DNA from: an uncultured Succinatimonas sp.
GTDB lineage: Bacteria; Pseudomonadota; Gammaproteobacteria; Enterobacterales; Succinivibrionaceae
NCBI GenBank assembly: GCA_905201175.1
Contig: CAJKNC010000014.1
Coordinates: forward strand, 1-22,547
Length of the DNA: 22,547 nucleotides
Direction of reading: 5' to 3'
Shown here: one piece after another, positions 1-7,377 of the stretch
How positions within the stretch are numbered: the first letter of the stretch is position 1
Layout: every line of letters begins with the position of its first letter
Position numbers and translations under genes: made by a program
Notes under the pieces: generated by a model
Databases searched by the model: none
Told to the model about the DNA's origin: nothing
The model's input: the letters and a program-made list of their open reading frames with translations, nothing else

Positions 1-23
1 AGAATAATTTTTTATATAAATAA

Positions 24-65
24 TAAGATATTAGCTATTAAATGCTTTTAATAGCTAATATCTTA
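24..65 (-). terminator. AT-rich inverted repeat beyond lnt, probable operon-end hairpin
   Basis: Positions 24-42 and 47-65 are perfect reverse complements (19 bp) around a 4-nt loop TGCT. The dyad starts 30 nt past the lnt stop. Read on the minus strand it is followed by T-rich but interrupted sequence, so it could end the miaB-lnt transcript or act as an RNA-stabilising hairpin. The stem is unusually AT-rich for an intrinsic terminator. What lies to the left of the window is unknown, so it could also serve a converging gene. Confidence 0.5.
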
Positions 66-94
66 ATTTATGCAGAAGTTAGGATTGAATAAGA

Positions 95-1684
95 CTACGG
101 TCTTACTAATTTTTGAAGGGCATCATTATTTTTATCAGTCTTTTTCTTTGAGCTTATAAAGCCAAAGAGCAGCAAGGCAAACATTAAGATAACTACAGGA
201 GTATCTCCGTATTTTGCATAGGGAGTCATGCCTTTATAGGTTTGAAAGCTGGCGCTTAAAACTCCTTCTTTATCAGATTCAATTATTTTTTCAAGGTTTC
301 CATGAGGATCGATAATAGTGGTAACTCCGCTGTTGGTACAGCGAAGCATGGGCTTTTGAAGCTCTAAGCTTCTCATTCTAGCCATATTAAGATGCTGCCA
401 GGGGGCACGAGTAGGGCCGAACCAGGAGTCATTGCTTACCATTAAAATAGCCTGAGTCTCATCATTATTTATAGAGGAGATAACATCCGGGTAGATAGCC
501 TCATAGCATATAGCAGGGGTAAATTTAATATTTGCTGCTTCTAAGGGCTTTTGTTCGGCCAGTCCTTGGCTGAAGCTTGACATAGGAATATTAAAGATTT
601 TCCCTAAGGGCCTTAATACAGAAGCAAAAGGAACATATTCACCAAAAGGAACGAGCTTTCTTTTATTGTAAGTTGAAAAGTCAGAGAGATTTTTATCTTT
701 TCCTAAGACTAAAATTGAATTGAAAATTTTGCCATTAGCATCAGTGCTTAGCAATCCTGTAACTAAATTGCTTTTATTTTCATAGGCTACAGCATTTAAA
801 TCAGAAAGCAGGGCTAAGCTGCTGTCAATGGTTAAGGGCAGAGCAGATTCAGGCCAAATTACTAAGTCGTGGTCTTTAAATAAATCACGGCTTAGATCCC
901 AGTATTTGGCAATGATCATGTTTATGCGTTCGGAATCAACGTGCAGCGACTGCGGAATATTGCCCTGCACAAGCGCTACTTTAAGCTCTTGAGCAGGATT
1001 TACGTAGCTTATAGATGAGCTGAAGGAGCCGATTGCCAAGATTAAAGCTACAAAGGGCAGATATAAGAATTTTCTTGCTGCAGTCATAGCTAAAGCGCCG
1101 GCAGTAAACATGAATATAAGGTTTATTCCTCTGACTCCTATAAGAGGAGCAAAACCGGCAAACGGCCCTTCTACGCAGGTGTTGCCAAGATATACCCAAG
1201 GAAAGCCCCCTAAAGCATAGCCGTTTATAAAATCAGCGATGACGAAAAATGCCGGAATATAGGCACACAGCATGGCTGGGCGTCTGCCTTTACTGAATTT
1301 TTTACTAAGAACAGCAGCAATGGAGTAGGGGATACTCAATAAAAAAGAAAATAAGGCTATGATGGGCCATACTGCAAAAGCCGGCATCTCACCAAAGCCT
1401 TCCATTACAAAGCTCAGCCAATCTAAAGTAATAAGATTAAGGCTTGTAAAGAATAAAGCTGCTGCACAAAATACGGCTTTCAGCGATTTGACGGAGGAAA
1501 TTAGAATTAGGATGCCTACGGCAGCGCCTAAGGTCACAGGCCACATGCTGTATGGAGCAAAGCCTAAGGTAGCAGCCAGACCTAAAAGAATGCTGCATAA
1601 AAAAATGCCTTTTTTAGATAAGCAAAAGGCAATTAAGCGGCTTCCGTCGAGCAGCACGCTTAAAAATAACAGAATACGATTCAT
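95..1684 (-). CDS. lnt: Apolipoprotein N-acyltransferase Lnt
   Basis: This 529-aa inner-membrane enzyme transfers the third acyl chain from a phospholipid to the N-terminal Cys of apolipoproteins, the last step of lipoprotein maturation in Gram-negative bacteria. The N-terminal ~220 residues hold a series of hydrophobic segments, and the rest is a nitrilase (CN-hydrolase) domain facing the periplasm. The Glu-Lys-Cys triad is visible: E279 in VIWPES, K343 in KLVPFGEY and C393 in AICYEA. A final hydrophobic segment lies near residues 495-512. Length matches the family (E. coli 512 aa). The ATG lies 3 nt after the ybeX stop, so translation is probably coupled. It is the last gene of the run, and an inverted repeat follows. 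Confidence 0.96.
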   Translation of the reverse strand: MNRILLFLSVLLDGSRLIAFCLSKKGIFLCSILLGLAATLGFAPYSMWPVTLGAAVGILILISSVKSLKAVFCAAALFFTSLNLITLDWLSFVMEGFGEMPAFAVWPIIALFSFLLSIPYSIAAVLSKKFSKGRRPAMLCAYIPAFFVIADFINGYALGGFPWVYLGNTCVEGPFAGFAPLIGVRGINLIFMFTAGALAMTAARKFLYLPFVALILAIGSFSSSISYVNPAQELKVALVQGNIPQSLHVDSERINMIIAKYWDLSRDLFKDHDLVIWPESALPLTIDSSLALLSDLNAVAYENKSNLVTGLLSTDANGKIFNSILVLGKDKNLSDFSTYNKRKLVPFGEYVPFASVLRPLGKIFNIPMSSFSQGLAEQKPLEAANIKFTPAICYEAIYPDVISSINNDETQAILMVSNDSWFGPTRAPWQHLNMARMRSLELQKPMLRCTNSGVTTIIDPHGNLEKIIESDKEGVLSASFQTYKGMTPYAKYGDTPVVILMFALLLFGFISSKKKTDKNNDALQKLVRP

Positions 1685-1687
1685 CTT

Positions 1688-2560
1688 TTATTCTTCTGGA
1701 TTTTCAGCATCTTCTTGATAGTTAGGATCTACGGTAACTTCAATTTCATGAATTTGTCTTACGGTTGCTTCGGTAATTTTAAAGCTAAGCTTGCCTAAAG
1801 ACAAAGTTTCTCCTCGGCGCGGGAATCTGCCTAAGATATGCAGCAATAATCCTGCAATAGTTCCGACATCGGCTTCAGGCAGGCTAACCTTGAAGAATTC
1901 TTCAAAATCTAAGATAGGGGTTATGCCCTGTACTTTGTAGACATTTTCCTTGTCAGTTTGGCTTATCAGCGAAGGATCGTGCGTGTTTACCTCATATTCA
2001 TCCTCAATATCGCCGACGATTAGCTCTAAGATGTCCTCGATGGTAACTAAGCCGCAGACTCCGCCGAATTCATCAACTACAATAGCGATGTGGAATCGGC
2101 GCGACTGGAATTCTTCTAAAAGCGCATCTACATGCTTAGACTCAGGCACAATCATAGCCTTGCGCAATAATGTACGAATTCCGCCTTCAAGCTTTTTTAA
2201 GCCGCAGGCATAAGGAAGAAGATCTTTTGCCATTAAAATTCCGGCAATATGATCTTTATCCTCAGAAATCACCGGGTAGCGGGAATGCCCGTATTTATCG
2301 ATGATTTTTATAGCATCAATGAGGGAGCTTTGTATATTGATAGCTACAATATCAGAGCGCGGGATCATTACATCATTAACCCGCAGCCTGGTAATATCGA
2401 AGACGCCATGAATCATGTCTTCGGTAGCTTCGTCAATAATTTCGCGTTCAGAGGCTTCATGAATAACATCAGCAAGTTCGTTTTTATTTTTAGGTTTTAA
2501 AGCACGCATGAAGCGTGAGAATAAATGCTCGTGCTTATTTCCGTTTTCTTTATCTTCCAT
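1688..2560 (-). CDS. ybeX: CorC/YbeX-type CBS-domain protein
   Basis: This 290-aa cytoplasmic protein belongs to the CorC/HlyC family. It has a short charged N-terminus, two CBS domains (about residues 60-190, starting at DVMIPRSDI with GHSRYPV and VDEFGG segments) and a C-terminal CorC_HlyC domain (about 205-285). There is no membrane segment, which separates YbeX from the longer CorB/YtfL-like forms that carry a DUF21 domain. Historically it was tied to cobalt/magnesium export; in E. coli ybeX is linked to ribosome and Mg2+ homeostasis, which fits its place next to ybeY. The start lies 8 nt after the ybeY stop and the end is 3 nt before lnt. Confidence 0.95.
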   Translation of the reverse strand: MEDKENGNKHEHLFSRFMRALKPKNKNELADVIHEASEREIIDEATEDMIHGVFDITRLRVNDVMIPRSDIVAINIQSSLIDAIKIIDKYGHSRYPVISEDKDHIAGILMAKDLLPYACGLKKLEGGIRTLLRKAMIVPESKHVDALLEEFQSRRFHIAIVVDEFGGVCGLVTIEDILELIVGDIEDEYEVNTHDPSLISQTDKENVYKVQGITPILDFEEFFKVSLPEADVGTIAGLLLHILGRFPRRGETLSLGKLSFKITEATVRQIHEIEVTVDPNYQEDAENPEE

Positions 2561-2568
2561 AATCTTAT

Positions 2569-3039
2569 CTAGAACTCGTCGTCCTTGTATGGGTTATCAA
2601 AACCTAATTGAGCTAAAGCTTTAATTTCCAGAGGCTCCATTATTGAAGCATCGCTAGGCTCTATATGATCATATCCTATAAGGTGCAGGCAGCCGTGCAC
2701 AATTAAATGAGCAAAATGCTCTTCAATAGTTTTATGCTGTTCTAAAGCTTCTTTTTTTAGAATATCAAAACAGATAACCAAATCTCCGATTAAAGGCAGT
2801 TCTAGCCCTTCAGGACATTCAAAGGGAAAGGAAAGAATGTTCGTACTCTTGTCAATATGTCTGTAGGTAGAATTAAGCTCCTTAATTTCCTCAGCTGTAA
2901 CCATCCTTACGGTAAGCTCGCTGTCGGCATCGCGGCCGCCTGTCAGCAGGGCGGTTTTTGCCCATAAAGTGAGCTTCTCAAGGGACGGCAGTTCATTTAA
3001 ATCTTCACAGGTGTTTTGTAAATCTATATAAACTTCCAT
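2569..3039 (-). CDS. ybeY: Endoribonuclease / rRNA maturation factor YbeY
   Basis: This 156-aa UPF0054 metalloprotein is required for 16S rRNA 3'-end maturation and 70S ribosome quality control. The zinc site is intact: the segment from H111 contains H115, H119 and H125 in the HGxLHLxGYDH pattern. The family RxxxxxTNILSFPF segment is also present (about residues 60-73). Length is normal for the family (E. coli 155 aa). The ATG lies 3 nt after the ybeZ stop, which suggests coupled translation with the PhoH-like ATPase, its usual partner gene. Confidence 0.97.
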   Translation of the reverse strand: MEVYIDLQNTCEDLNELPSLEKLTLWAKTALLTGGRDADSELTVRMVTAEEIKELNSTYRHIDKSTNILSFPFECPEGLELPLIGDLVICFDILKKEALEQHKTIEEHFAHLIVHGCLHLIGYDHIEPSDASIMEPLEIKALAQLGFDNPYKDDEF

Positions 3040-3042
3040 GGC

Positions 3043-4101
3043 TTAATCCTTTTTTAAGCTAGCTGCAGCTTTCAGCTGTTCCTGGGCCTTGTCGTATTTG
3101 TCGTAAGCATTAACAATCAGTGCTACGACAGGGTGACGCACGACGTCTTGAGCATCGAAGAAGGTAAAGCCGATTTCATCGAGATCTTTTAAAACCTCAA
3201 TAGCATGCTTAAGTCCTGATTTGATGTGATGCGGCAGATCGATCTGACTTGGGTCGCCTGTGATTACAGCATGAGAGTTAAAGCCAATGCGAGTTAAAAA
3301 CATCTTCATCTGCTCAATGGTAGTGTTTTGTGCCTCATCTAAGATAATGAAAGAATCATTGAGGGTACGTCCGCGCATATAGGCTAAAGGCGCAATTTCT
3401 ATGATTTGCCTTTCAATAAGCTTTTCAACTTTTTCAAAGCCGAGCATTTCAAATAAGGCATCGTAAAGAGGCCTTAAATAGGGATCTACTTTTTGGGAGA
3501 GATCGCCTGGCAGAAATCCTAATTTTTCTCCGGCCTCAACTGCAGGGCGAGTCAAAATTATGCGCCTTACCTCATTGCGCTCTAGGGCATCTACGGCTGC
3601 AGCTACGGCAAGGTAGGTCTTGCCGGTTCCTGCAGGACCAATGCCGAAGCTGATATCGTGAGCGGTAATCTTGTGGATATAATCAGCCTGATTGGGGGTT
3701 CTGGCCTTAACGAATCCGCGCTTAGTCTTGAAGTTAGCGGCCTTGTGGTACAGATAGCCAGGATCGCCGCGATCTTCTGTATTACTGTAGTCAGCATCAT
3801 CTTTTTCAACATGAATAGCTTCGGTAATTGCAAGATGTACTTTTTCAGGATCCAGCACGCTAGCGTGCTGATTGTCGCGCAAAGGCTTAGTTTCCAGATA
3901 TAGGGATTTTAATAATTTTTGCGTACGACGAACCGCAGCACTCTCGCCTTCTAAATGAAAATGAGCGCCGCTGTATGAAATTTTAACGCCTAAGCGCTTT
4001 TCAACTTGGCGTAAATTTTCATCTTCAGGTCCAACAAAATAAGCTAAGCGTTCACGGTTAGCATCATCAAGAATAAAGTCTTCACTAATTGTAGCAGTCA
4101 T
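3043..4101 (-). CDS. ybeZ: PhoH-like ATPase YbeZ
   Basis: This 352-aa cytoplasmic PhoH-family P-loop protein probably works with YbeY in RNA metabolism. It has an N-terminal KH-like RNA-binding segment (about residues 25-72) and a PhoH ATPase domain from about residue 130. Walker A is GPAGTGKT (155-162) and Walker B is IILDEAQ (252-258). I chose the ATG at 4099-4101, which gives the family-like start MTATIS and leaves a 4-nt gap after miaB. The frame is open upstream to a TTG at 4138-4140 inside miaB, but that would add 13 residues with no family resemblance. Confidence 0.94.
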   Translation of the reverse strand: MTATISEDFILDDANRERLAYFVGPEDENLRQVEKRLGVKISYSGAHFHLEGESAAVRRTQKLLKSLYLETKPLRDNQHASVLDPEKVHLAITEAIHVEKDDADYSNTEDRGDPGYLYHKAANFKTKRGFVKARTPNQADYIHKITAHDISFGIGPAGTGKTYLAVAAAVDALERNEVRRIILTRPAVEAGEKLGFLPGDLSQKVDPYLRPLYDALFEMLGFEKVEKLIERQIIEIAPLAYMRGRTLNDSFIILDEAQNTTIEQMKMFLTRIGFNSHAVITGDPSQIDLPHHIKSGLKHAIEVLKDLDEIGFTFFDAQDVVRHPVVALIVNAYDKYDKAQEQLKAAASLKKD

Positions 4102-4105
4102 AAAT

Positions 4106-5467
4106 TTATATTCTTTCAGCTTTAAGGGTATGAGAAGCAACCCCTGTAACTTTAACTTTTACCATTTCGCCTATAAGCGAACTGTCGCCTTTAAATACGG
4201 TAATGCGGCCGTTTGAGGCACGTGCCTTAAGTTCGTTTTGATCTTTGCGGGAAATTCCTTCGACTAAGACCTCTAAGGTAGAGCCGATAAGCTCTTGGCC
4301 GAATCTGGCGGTACATTTTTCAAGTTCTTCCTGAAGCTCATACAGCCATTTTTGCTTAGTTGCAAAATCGACAGGATCTGGCATTGAAGCTGCCGGAGTC
4401 CCAGGGCGCGGGGAATAAATAAAGGAAAAGCTTTGATCAAAGCCTATCTCCTTTACAGCAGCAATGGTCTCTTTGAAGTCCTCTAATGTCTCTCCAGGGA
4501 AGCCTACGATAAAGTCAGATGAAATCAGAGCTGTAGGGCGAGCCTTGCGAATCTTATTAACTAAGGTTTTATATTCCTCGACAGTATAGCGGCGGTGCAT
4601 AAGCTCTAAAATACGGTTAGAGCCGCTTTGAATCGGGACGTGAATCTGATCGGCAATTACAGGCAGATCTTCAATAGCTTTGATGATATCATCAGAAAAA
4701 TCCATTGGATTTGAAGTAGTAAAGCGGATACGCTTTATTCCCTCGATAGCAGCAATCTCATATAAAAGCGTAGCAAAATCGCAGATATTGCCGTCTGCAT
4801 CTGCGCCTCTGTAGGAATTTACATTTTGTCCTAAAAGATGAATCTCTTTAGCTCCATTGGCGATGAACTTACGGCATTCATTTAAGATATCCTCAAGCGG
4901 ACGGGAAATTTCTTCTCCGCGAGTATATGGAACGATGCAGTAGGTACATTTATTGGAGCAGCCTTCCATAATGGTGACAAATTCGGAAATGCCGCGAGTT
5001 CCAACCTCTGGGAGAGCATCAAACTTATCTAAGGAATCAGCCTCGACATCGACAATTCTTTCATGATCGCCAAAGTAGCGGCTTAAAAGACTTGGCAGCT
5101 TATGTACAGTACGCGGACCAAATACGATATGCACATGATTGTTCAGATCTAAAATTTTCTGTCCTAGTTCTGAGCCGACGCAGCCGCCTAGAGCAATTAC
5201 AGTATTCTCAGTAATAATCTTCTGCTGTCTCCAGGTCTCTATTTGCTTGAAGACGCGATTTTCTGCTTTTGCGCGAACTGCACAGGTAACAAAGATTATT
5301 ATATTCGCTGAATTTGGCTCACTGACCTCAGTATATCCTGATGCCTGCATAAGGTCGCGGATGCGGTCACCGTCATAAACATTCATTTGACAGCCAAACA
5401 CGGCAACGTAAAAAGTTCCGTTTTGTACAGCCAGGTTATTGAGGTTGATATTAAAAGTATTAGTCAT
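4106..5467 (-). CDS. miaB: tRNA-2-methylthio-N6-isopentenyladenosine synthase MiaB
   Basis: This 453-aa radical-SAM methylthiotransferase adds the 2-methylthio group to i6A37 in tRNAs that read codons starting with U. The N-terminal UPF0004 domain carries its three cluster cysteines, C26, C62 and C96. The radical-SAM motif is C170-x3-C174-x2-C177 in GCSNKCTYCIVPY, and a TRAM RNA-binding domain lies at about 385-450. Length is normal. Its ATG (5465-5467) overlaps the 3' end of the upstream fic gene by 8 nt, which is not the usual context: in E. coli no toxin gene precedes miaB. I see no miaB promoter inside fic, so it may depend on the promoter upstream of the antitoxin. Confidence 0.97.
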   Translation of the reverse strand: MTNTFNINLNNLAVQNGTFYVAVFGCQMNVYDGDRIRDLMQASGYTEVSEPNSANIIIFVTCAVRAKAENRVFKQIETWRQQKIITENTVIALGGCVGSELGQKILDLNNHVHIVFGPRTVHKLPSLLSRYFGDHERIVDVEADSLDKFDALPEVGTRGISEFVTIMEGCSNKCTYCIVPYTRGEEISRPLEDILNECRKFIANGAKEIHLLGQNVNSYRGADADGNICDFATLLYEIAAIEGIKRIRFTTSNPMDFSDDIIKAIEDLPVIADQIHVPIQSGSNRILELMHRRYTVEEYKTLVNKIRKARPTALISSDFIVGFPGETLEDFKETIAAVKEIGFDQSFSFIYSPRPGTPAASMPDPVDFATKQKWLYELQEELEKCTARFGQELIGSTLEVLVEGISRKDQNELKARASNGRITVFKGDSSLIGEMVKVKVTGVASHTLKAERI

Positions 5468-6062
5468 GTTTTTTGATAGCCTGTGTAGTACATTTTTGCA
5501 AAATCGCAGTCATAGGAGCATAATCGGCAATCATGCCTGCAATTGAAGCTGCGATCATTTCTTCTTTAGATATAGAGGCATAGTTTAAATTAAAACCGTT
5601 CATTAAGAACAGCTGTCTTAAAAATTCACGCTGAGCTCGGCCATTTCCTTCTCTAAAAGGGTGAATTGAATTGATCTCGCACAAATAATAAGCACCGCGC
5701 TTGCATATATTGTCAAAATCTAAGCCTTTAAGATAGTCCTCTAAAGTTAATTCCTTAAAAAGTTTATGTGCAGATTTTTCTATATAGAGTGCATGACAAA
5801 AAGGTATGCCCTTTGAAATATCGCATGTACGGATTTTTCCGGCAAATGGATATATATCCTGGAATATATATTTATGAATAGCCTTGAGGCAGGCAAAATC
5901 AAATTTAGCGAAGATAGTTCTTTTGTGCAGATCAATTAAGCGTGCACCGGTTAAAACGCGTTCGATTTGCTTAAGTTTGTCTATATTGCGCAGATTAAAT
6001 TTATTTATAAGAACAGATGTTCCTGGATAACAGTAAGGATCTTGTAAAGCATCCGTCGTCAA
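5460..6062 (-). CDS. Fic-domain AMP-transferase toxin (FicT/VbhT-like, class I)
   Basis: This 200-aa protein is essentially one Fic fold. The catalytic motif is complete: H134-P-F-R-E138-G-N-G-R142-A-Q-R145, matching HxFx(D/E)GNGRxxR, so activity is predicted (known Fic toxins AMPylate targets such as gyrase and topo IV). The start region DPYCYPGTSVL and the flap segment before the motif are typical of VbhT/FicT proteins. No inhibitory (S/T)xxxE(G/N) helix is evident inside the protein, as expected for class I Fic with a separate antitoxin. The start is TTG at 6060-6062, with an AAGGCGG ribosome-binding site 8 nt upstream; no other in-frame start fits. It lies 3 nt after the antitoxin stop and overlaps miaB by 8 nt. 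Confidence 0.92.
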   Translation of the reverse strand: MTTDALQDPYCYPGTSVLINKFNLRNIDKLKQIERVLTGARLIDLHKRTIFAKFDFACLKAIHKYIFQDIYPFAGKIRTCDISKGIPFCHALYIEKSAHKLFKELTLEDYLKGLDFDNICKRGAYYLCEINSIHPFREGNGRAQREFLRQLFLMNGFNLNYASISKEEMIAASIAGMIADYAPMTAILQKCTTQAIKKHD

Positions 6063-6065
6063 AAT

Positions 6066-6224
6066 TCATGCCGCCTTATGGTAATCAATAAGCTTCAGCA
6101 TTATTGATTTTAAATCTTCAATGTTAAAAGTTCCCTGCGCATACTGCTTTAACAGCTCCTGCTCATATTCTGTTAAGTTCAAATTTTCTAAGGCAAGAGT
6201 TGCTTTTATTTCATCTATTAACAT
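6066..6224 (-). CDS. VbhA/FicA-like Fic antitoxin (52 aa)
   Basis: This short ORF begins at the ATG at 6222-6224 with AGGA 8 nt upstream and ends with TGA at 6066-6068. The protein is 52 aa and mostly helical. Residues 9-14 read T-L-A-L-E-N, matching the (S/T)xxxE(G/N) Fic-inhibition motif, so E13 would block the ATP gamma-phosphate site by pairing with the second Arg of the Fic motif. The following part (YEQELLKQYAQG, then an EDL helix) resembles VbhA-family antitoxins, which often have a YxxG segment. Its position directly before fic is the standard class I order. Function rests on the motif, size and position; no search was run. Confidence 0.85.
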   Translation of the reverse strand: MLIDEIKATLALENLNLTEYEQELLKQYAQGTFNIEDLKSIMLKLIDYHKAA

Positions 6225-6251
6225 ATATTTTCCTATATAAGCTACAGGCTG

Positions 6252-6257
6252 ATTATA
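6252..6257 (-). promoter_or_regulatory. Extended -10 promoter for antitoxin-fic-miaB-lnt
   Basis: On the minus strand the sequence reads TGG-TATAAT, a perfect -10 hexamer with an extended TGn. There is no convincing -35 at 17 nt, which an extended -10 can tolerate. A start near 6245 gives a leader of about 20 nt before the antitoxin ATG. It is the only good promoter I see upstream of miaB, and the ygiW-like terminator just beyond it shields it from read-through. Confidence 0.55.
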
Positions 6258-6301
6258 CCATATAAGGGCTGCTTGCTTTAGTTTTATAGGGACATAAAAG
6301 C

Positions 6302-6329
6302 ATAAAAAACCCGGATCAATTGATCCGGG
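6302..6329 (-). terminator. Intrinsic terminator of the YgiW-like gene
   Basis: Positions 6310-6329 form a perfect 20-bp palindrome (CCCGGATCAA and its reverse complement). Read on the minus strand it is followed at once by TTTTT, the layout of a rho-independent terminator. It lies 58 nt past the stop of the secreted OB-fold gene and just upstream of the antitoxin promoter, so it separates the two transcription units. Confidence 0.85.
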
Positions 6330-6387
6330 AAAACACTAGTTTGAGAGACTAATCTGAAAAGCATTAAAAACTATTTAGGACTTAGTT

Positions 6388-6858
6388 TTAAGGCTTTGGC
6401 GGCTTAGGAGCATCACCCTTTTTATTAGGAGGCAAAGGGCGTGCATTCTTAATATCGAGCTTGGTTGACAGGAGATCCTTATCTACTTTAGCAACAACTT
6501 CGATAGGCTGATCCTTTGAAATATATGACCAATCGCGGTCGTCATCAAGCTCAACGACAATGCTGTCATTATTAGCATCTGTAAGTTCATATTTATCATC
6601 ACCTAAAAAGCGGGTAAGGCGGCCTTGAACAAAAACTATCTCATCGTCATTGGCGTTATTGATAATTTCTTTGACGGAGCGGAATTGTTCGTTATTAAAT
6701 CCTCTAGGACCATTAATGCCTCGGTTATAATTTTGTGCCTGGTCAAAGCCGGCTACTCTATGCTCTGCTCTATAATCTCCATGAGAAGCAAAGGCATTCA
6801 CTGTTGTTAAGCTTAAAGCTATAACGGATGCGGCAATAATAGCGGTCGTCTTTTTCAT
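6388..6858 (-). CDS. YgiW/YdeI-family periplasmic OB-fold stress protein (BOF domain)
   Basis: This 156-aa secreted protein has a clear signal peptide (MKKT, a hydrophobic core of about residues 6-20, probable cleavage near 22-25 after VNA or AFA). Residues about 60-142 fit the BOF/DUF388 OB-fold: a VKEIINNANDDEIVFVQGRL segment, then a LGDDKYELTDANND strand pair, an acidic DDRDW turn and the closing VDKDLLSTKLDI strand. YgiW and YdeI in enterobacteria are periplasmic proteins linked to peroxide, metal and antimicrobial-peptide tolerance; the binding partner is poorly known. The C-terminal tail is rich in Pro and Lys. AAGGAG lies 9 nt before the ATG. The gene stands alone, with its own terminator. 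Confidence 0.88.
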   Translation of the reverse strand: MKKTTAIIAASVIALSLTTVNAFASHGDYRAEHRVAGFDQAQNYNRGINGPRGFNNEQFRSVKEIINNANDDEIVFVQGRLTRFLGDDKYELTDANNDSIVVELDDDRDWSYISKDQPIEVVAKVDKDLLSTKLDIKNARPLPPNKKGDAPKPPKP

Positions 6859-7213
6859 AAAGTGTTCTCCTTTTGTGTCTTCATGGCTTCAGTATAATTA
6901 GTGAAACTTAGATAAAAATTAGGAAAATATAATTTTTTAAAAATTTGCATTATTTTATTTAATAAATATTTTTAAATAAAATCAATAAGATATATATTAT
7001 TTGGAGATTTTCGTGCTTATTTTTGCTTATTGTTGATTATCTTTATCAAAAAAAAAGCAAGCAAACTATTTTTAGACCGAATTACTAAAAAAAATTAGTC
7101 ATTTTCAAGCAGTTAAATTATTTTTTGAGCTTTTATAGATTTCCTTGTTGACTTTATATTAAAGATCTTTATAATTATTTTCCGTTGTTTAGACAACACA
7201 GTAATTTCAGATT
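6859..7213. other. 355-nt AT-rich gap between the YgiW-like gene and the tRNA cluster
   Basis: No gene was found here. The left end holds the probable promoter of the YgiW-like gene: minus-strand TATACT at 6891-6896 and a TAA-containing direct repeat at 6907-6923 where a -35 would be. The right end holds the tRNA promoter. Between them are A/T runs, a loose dyad TTGAT-N7-ATCAA at 7033-7049 and a small inverted repeat at 7084-7099. I cannot assign a role to these. Confidence 0.6.
7148..7175 (+). promoter_or_regulatory. Sigma-70 promoter of the tRNA cluster
   Basis: TTGACT (7148-7153) and a perfect TATAAT (7170-7175) are separated by 16 nt. Transcription would start near 7182, about 30 nt before the first tRNA. 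The leader contains a small hairpin, GTTGT-TTAG-ACAAC, at 7184-7197. The three tRNAs have no other promoter between them. Confidence 0.8.
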
Positions 7214-7289
7214 AGGGGTATAGCCAAGCGGTAAGGCAGCGGGTTTTGATCCCGCCATTGCCCTGGTTCGAATCCAGGTACCCCTGCCA
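7214..7289 (+). tRNA. tRNA-Gln (anticodon TTG)
   Basis: The 7-bp acceptor AGGGGTA/TACCCCT closes perfectly and is followed by discriminator G and an encoded CCA. The anticodon loop is TTTTGAT (anticodon TTG) on a GCGGG/CCCGC stem, and the T arm is CCTGG-TTCGAAT-CCAGG. The length is 76 nt with a 6-nt variable loop. It reads CAA (and CAG by wobble). Confidence 0.97.
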
Positions 7290-7300
7290 TCTGATAGGAT

Positions 7301-7376
7301 TGGGGTATCGCCAAGTGGTACGGCAGCGGATTCTGATTCCGCCATTACCTAGGTTCGAATCCTAGTACCCCAGCCA
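7301..7376 (+). tRNA. tRNA-Gln (anticodon CTG)
   Basis: The acceptor TGGGGTA/TACCCCA is followed by G and an encoded CCA. The anticodon loop is TTCTGAT (anticodon CTG) on GCGGA/TCCGC, and the T arm is CTAGG-TTCGAAT-CCTAG. It lies 11 nt after the first tRNA-Gln and is similar to it throughout, so the pair probably arose by duplication. It reads CAG. Confidence 0.97.
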
Positions 7377-7377
7377 T

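Noticed and set aside
1359..1718. 119-codon plus-strand open frame opposite lnt
   Set aside because: It is antisense to the well-supported lnt coding sequence, with no ribosome-binding site or recognisable domain.
4102..4140. Longer ybeZ reading frame from a TTG inside miaB (13 extra residues)
   Set aside because: The ATG at 4099-4101 gives the family-like start, and the extra residues only retranslate the end of miaB in another frame.
6067..6069. ATG overlapping the antitoxin stop as the start of fic
   Set aside because: It is out of frame with the Fic domain and reaches a stop after about 24 codons; the TTG at 6060-6062 is in frame.
7033..7049. FNR-like site TTGAT...ATCAA
   Set aside because: The spacer is 7 nt, not the 4 required for an FNR box.
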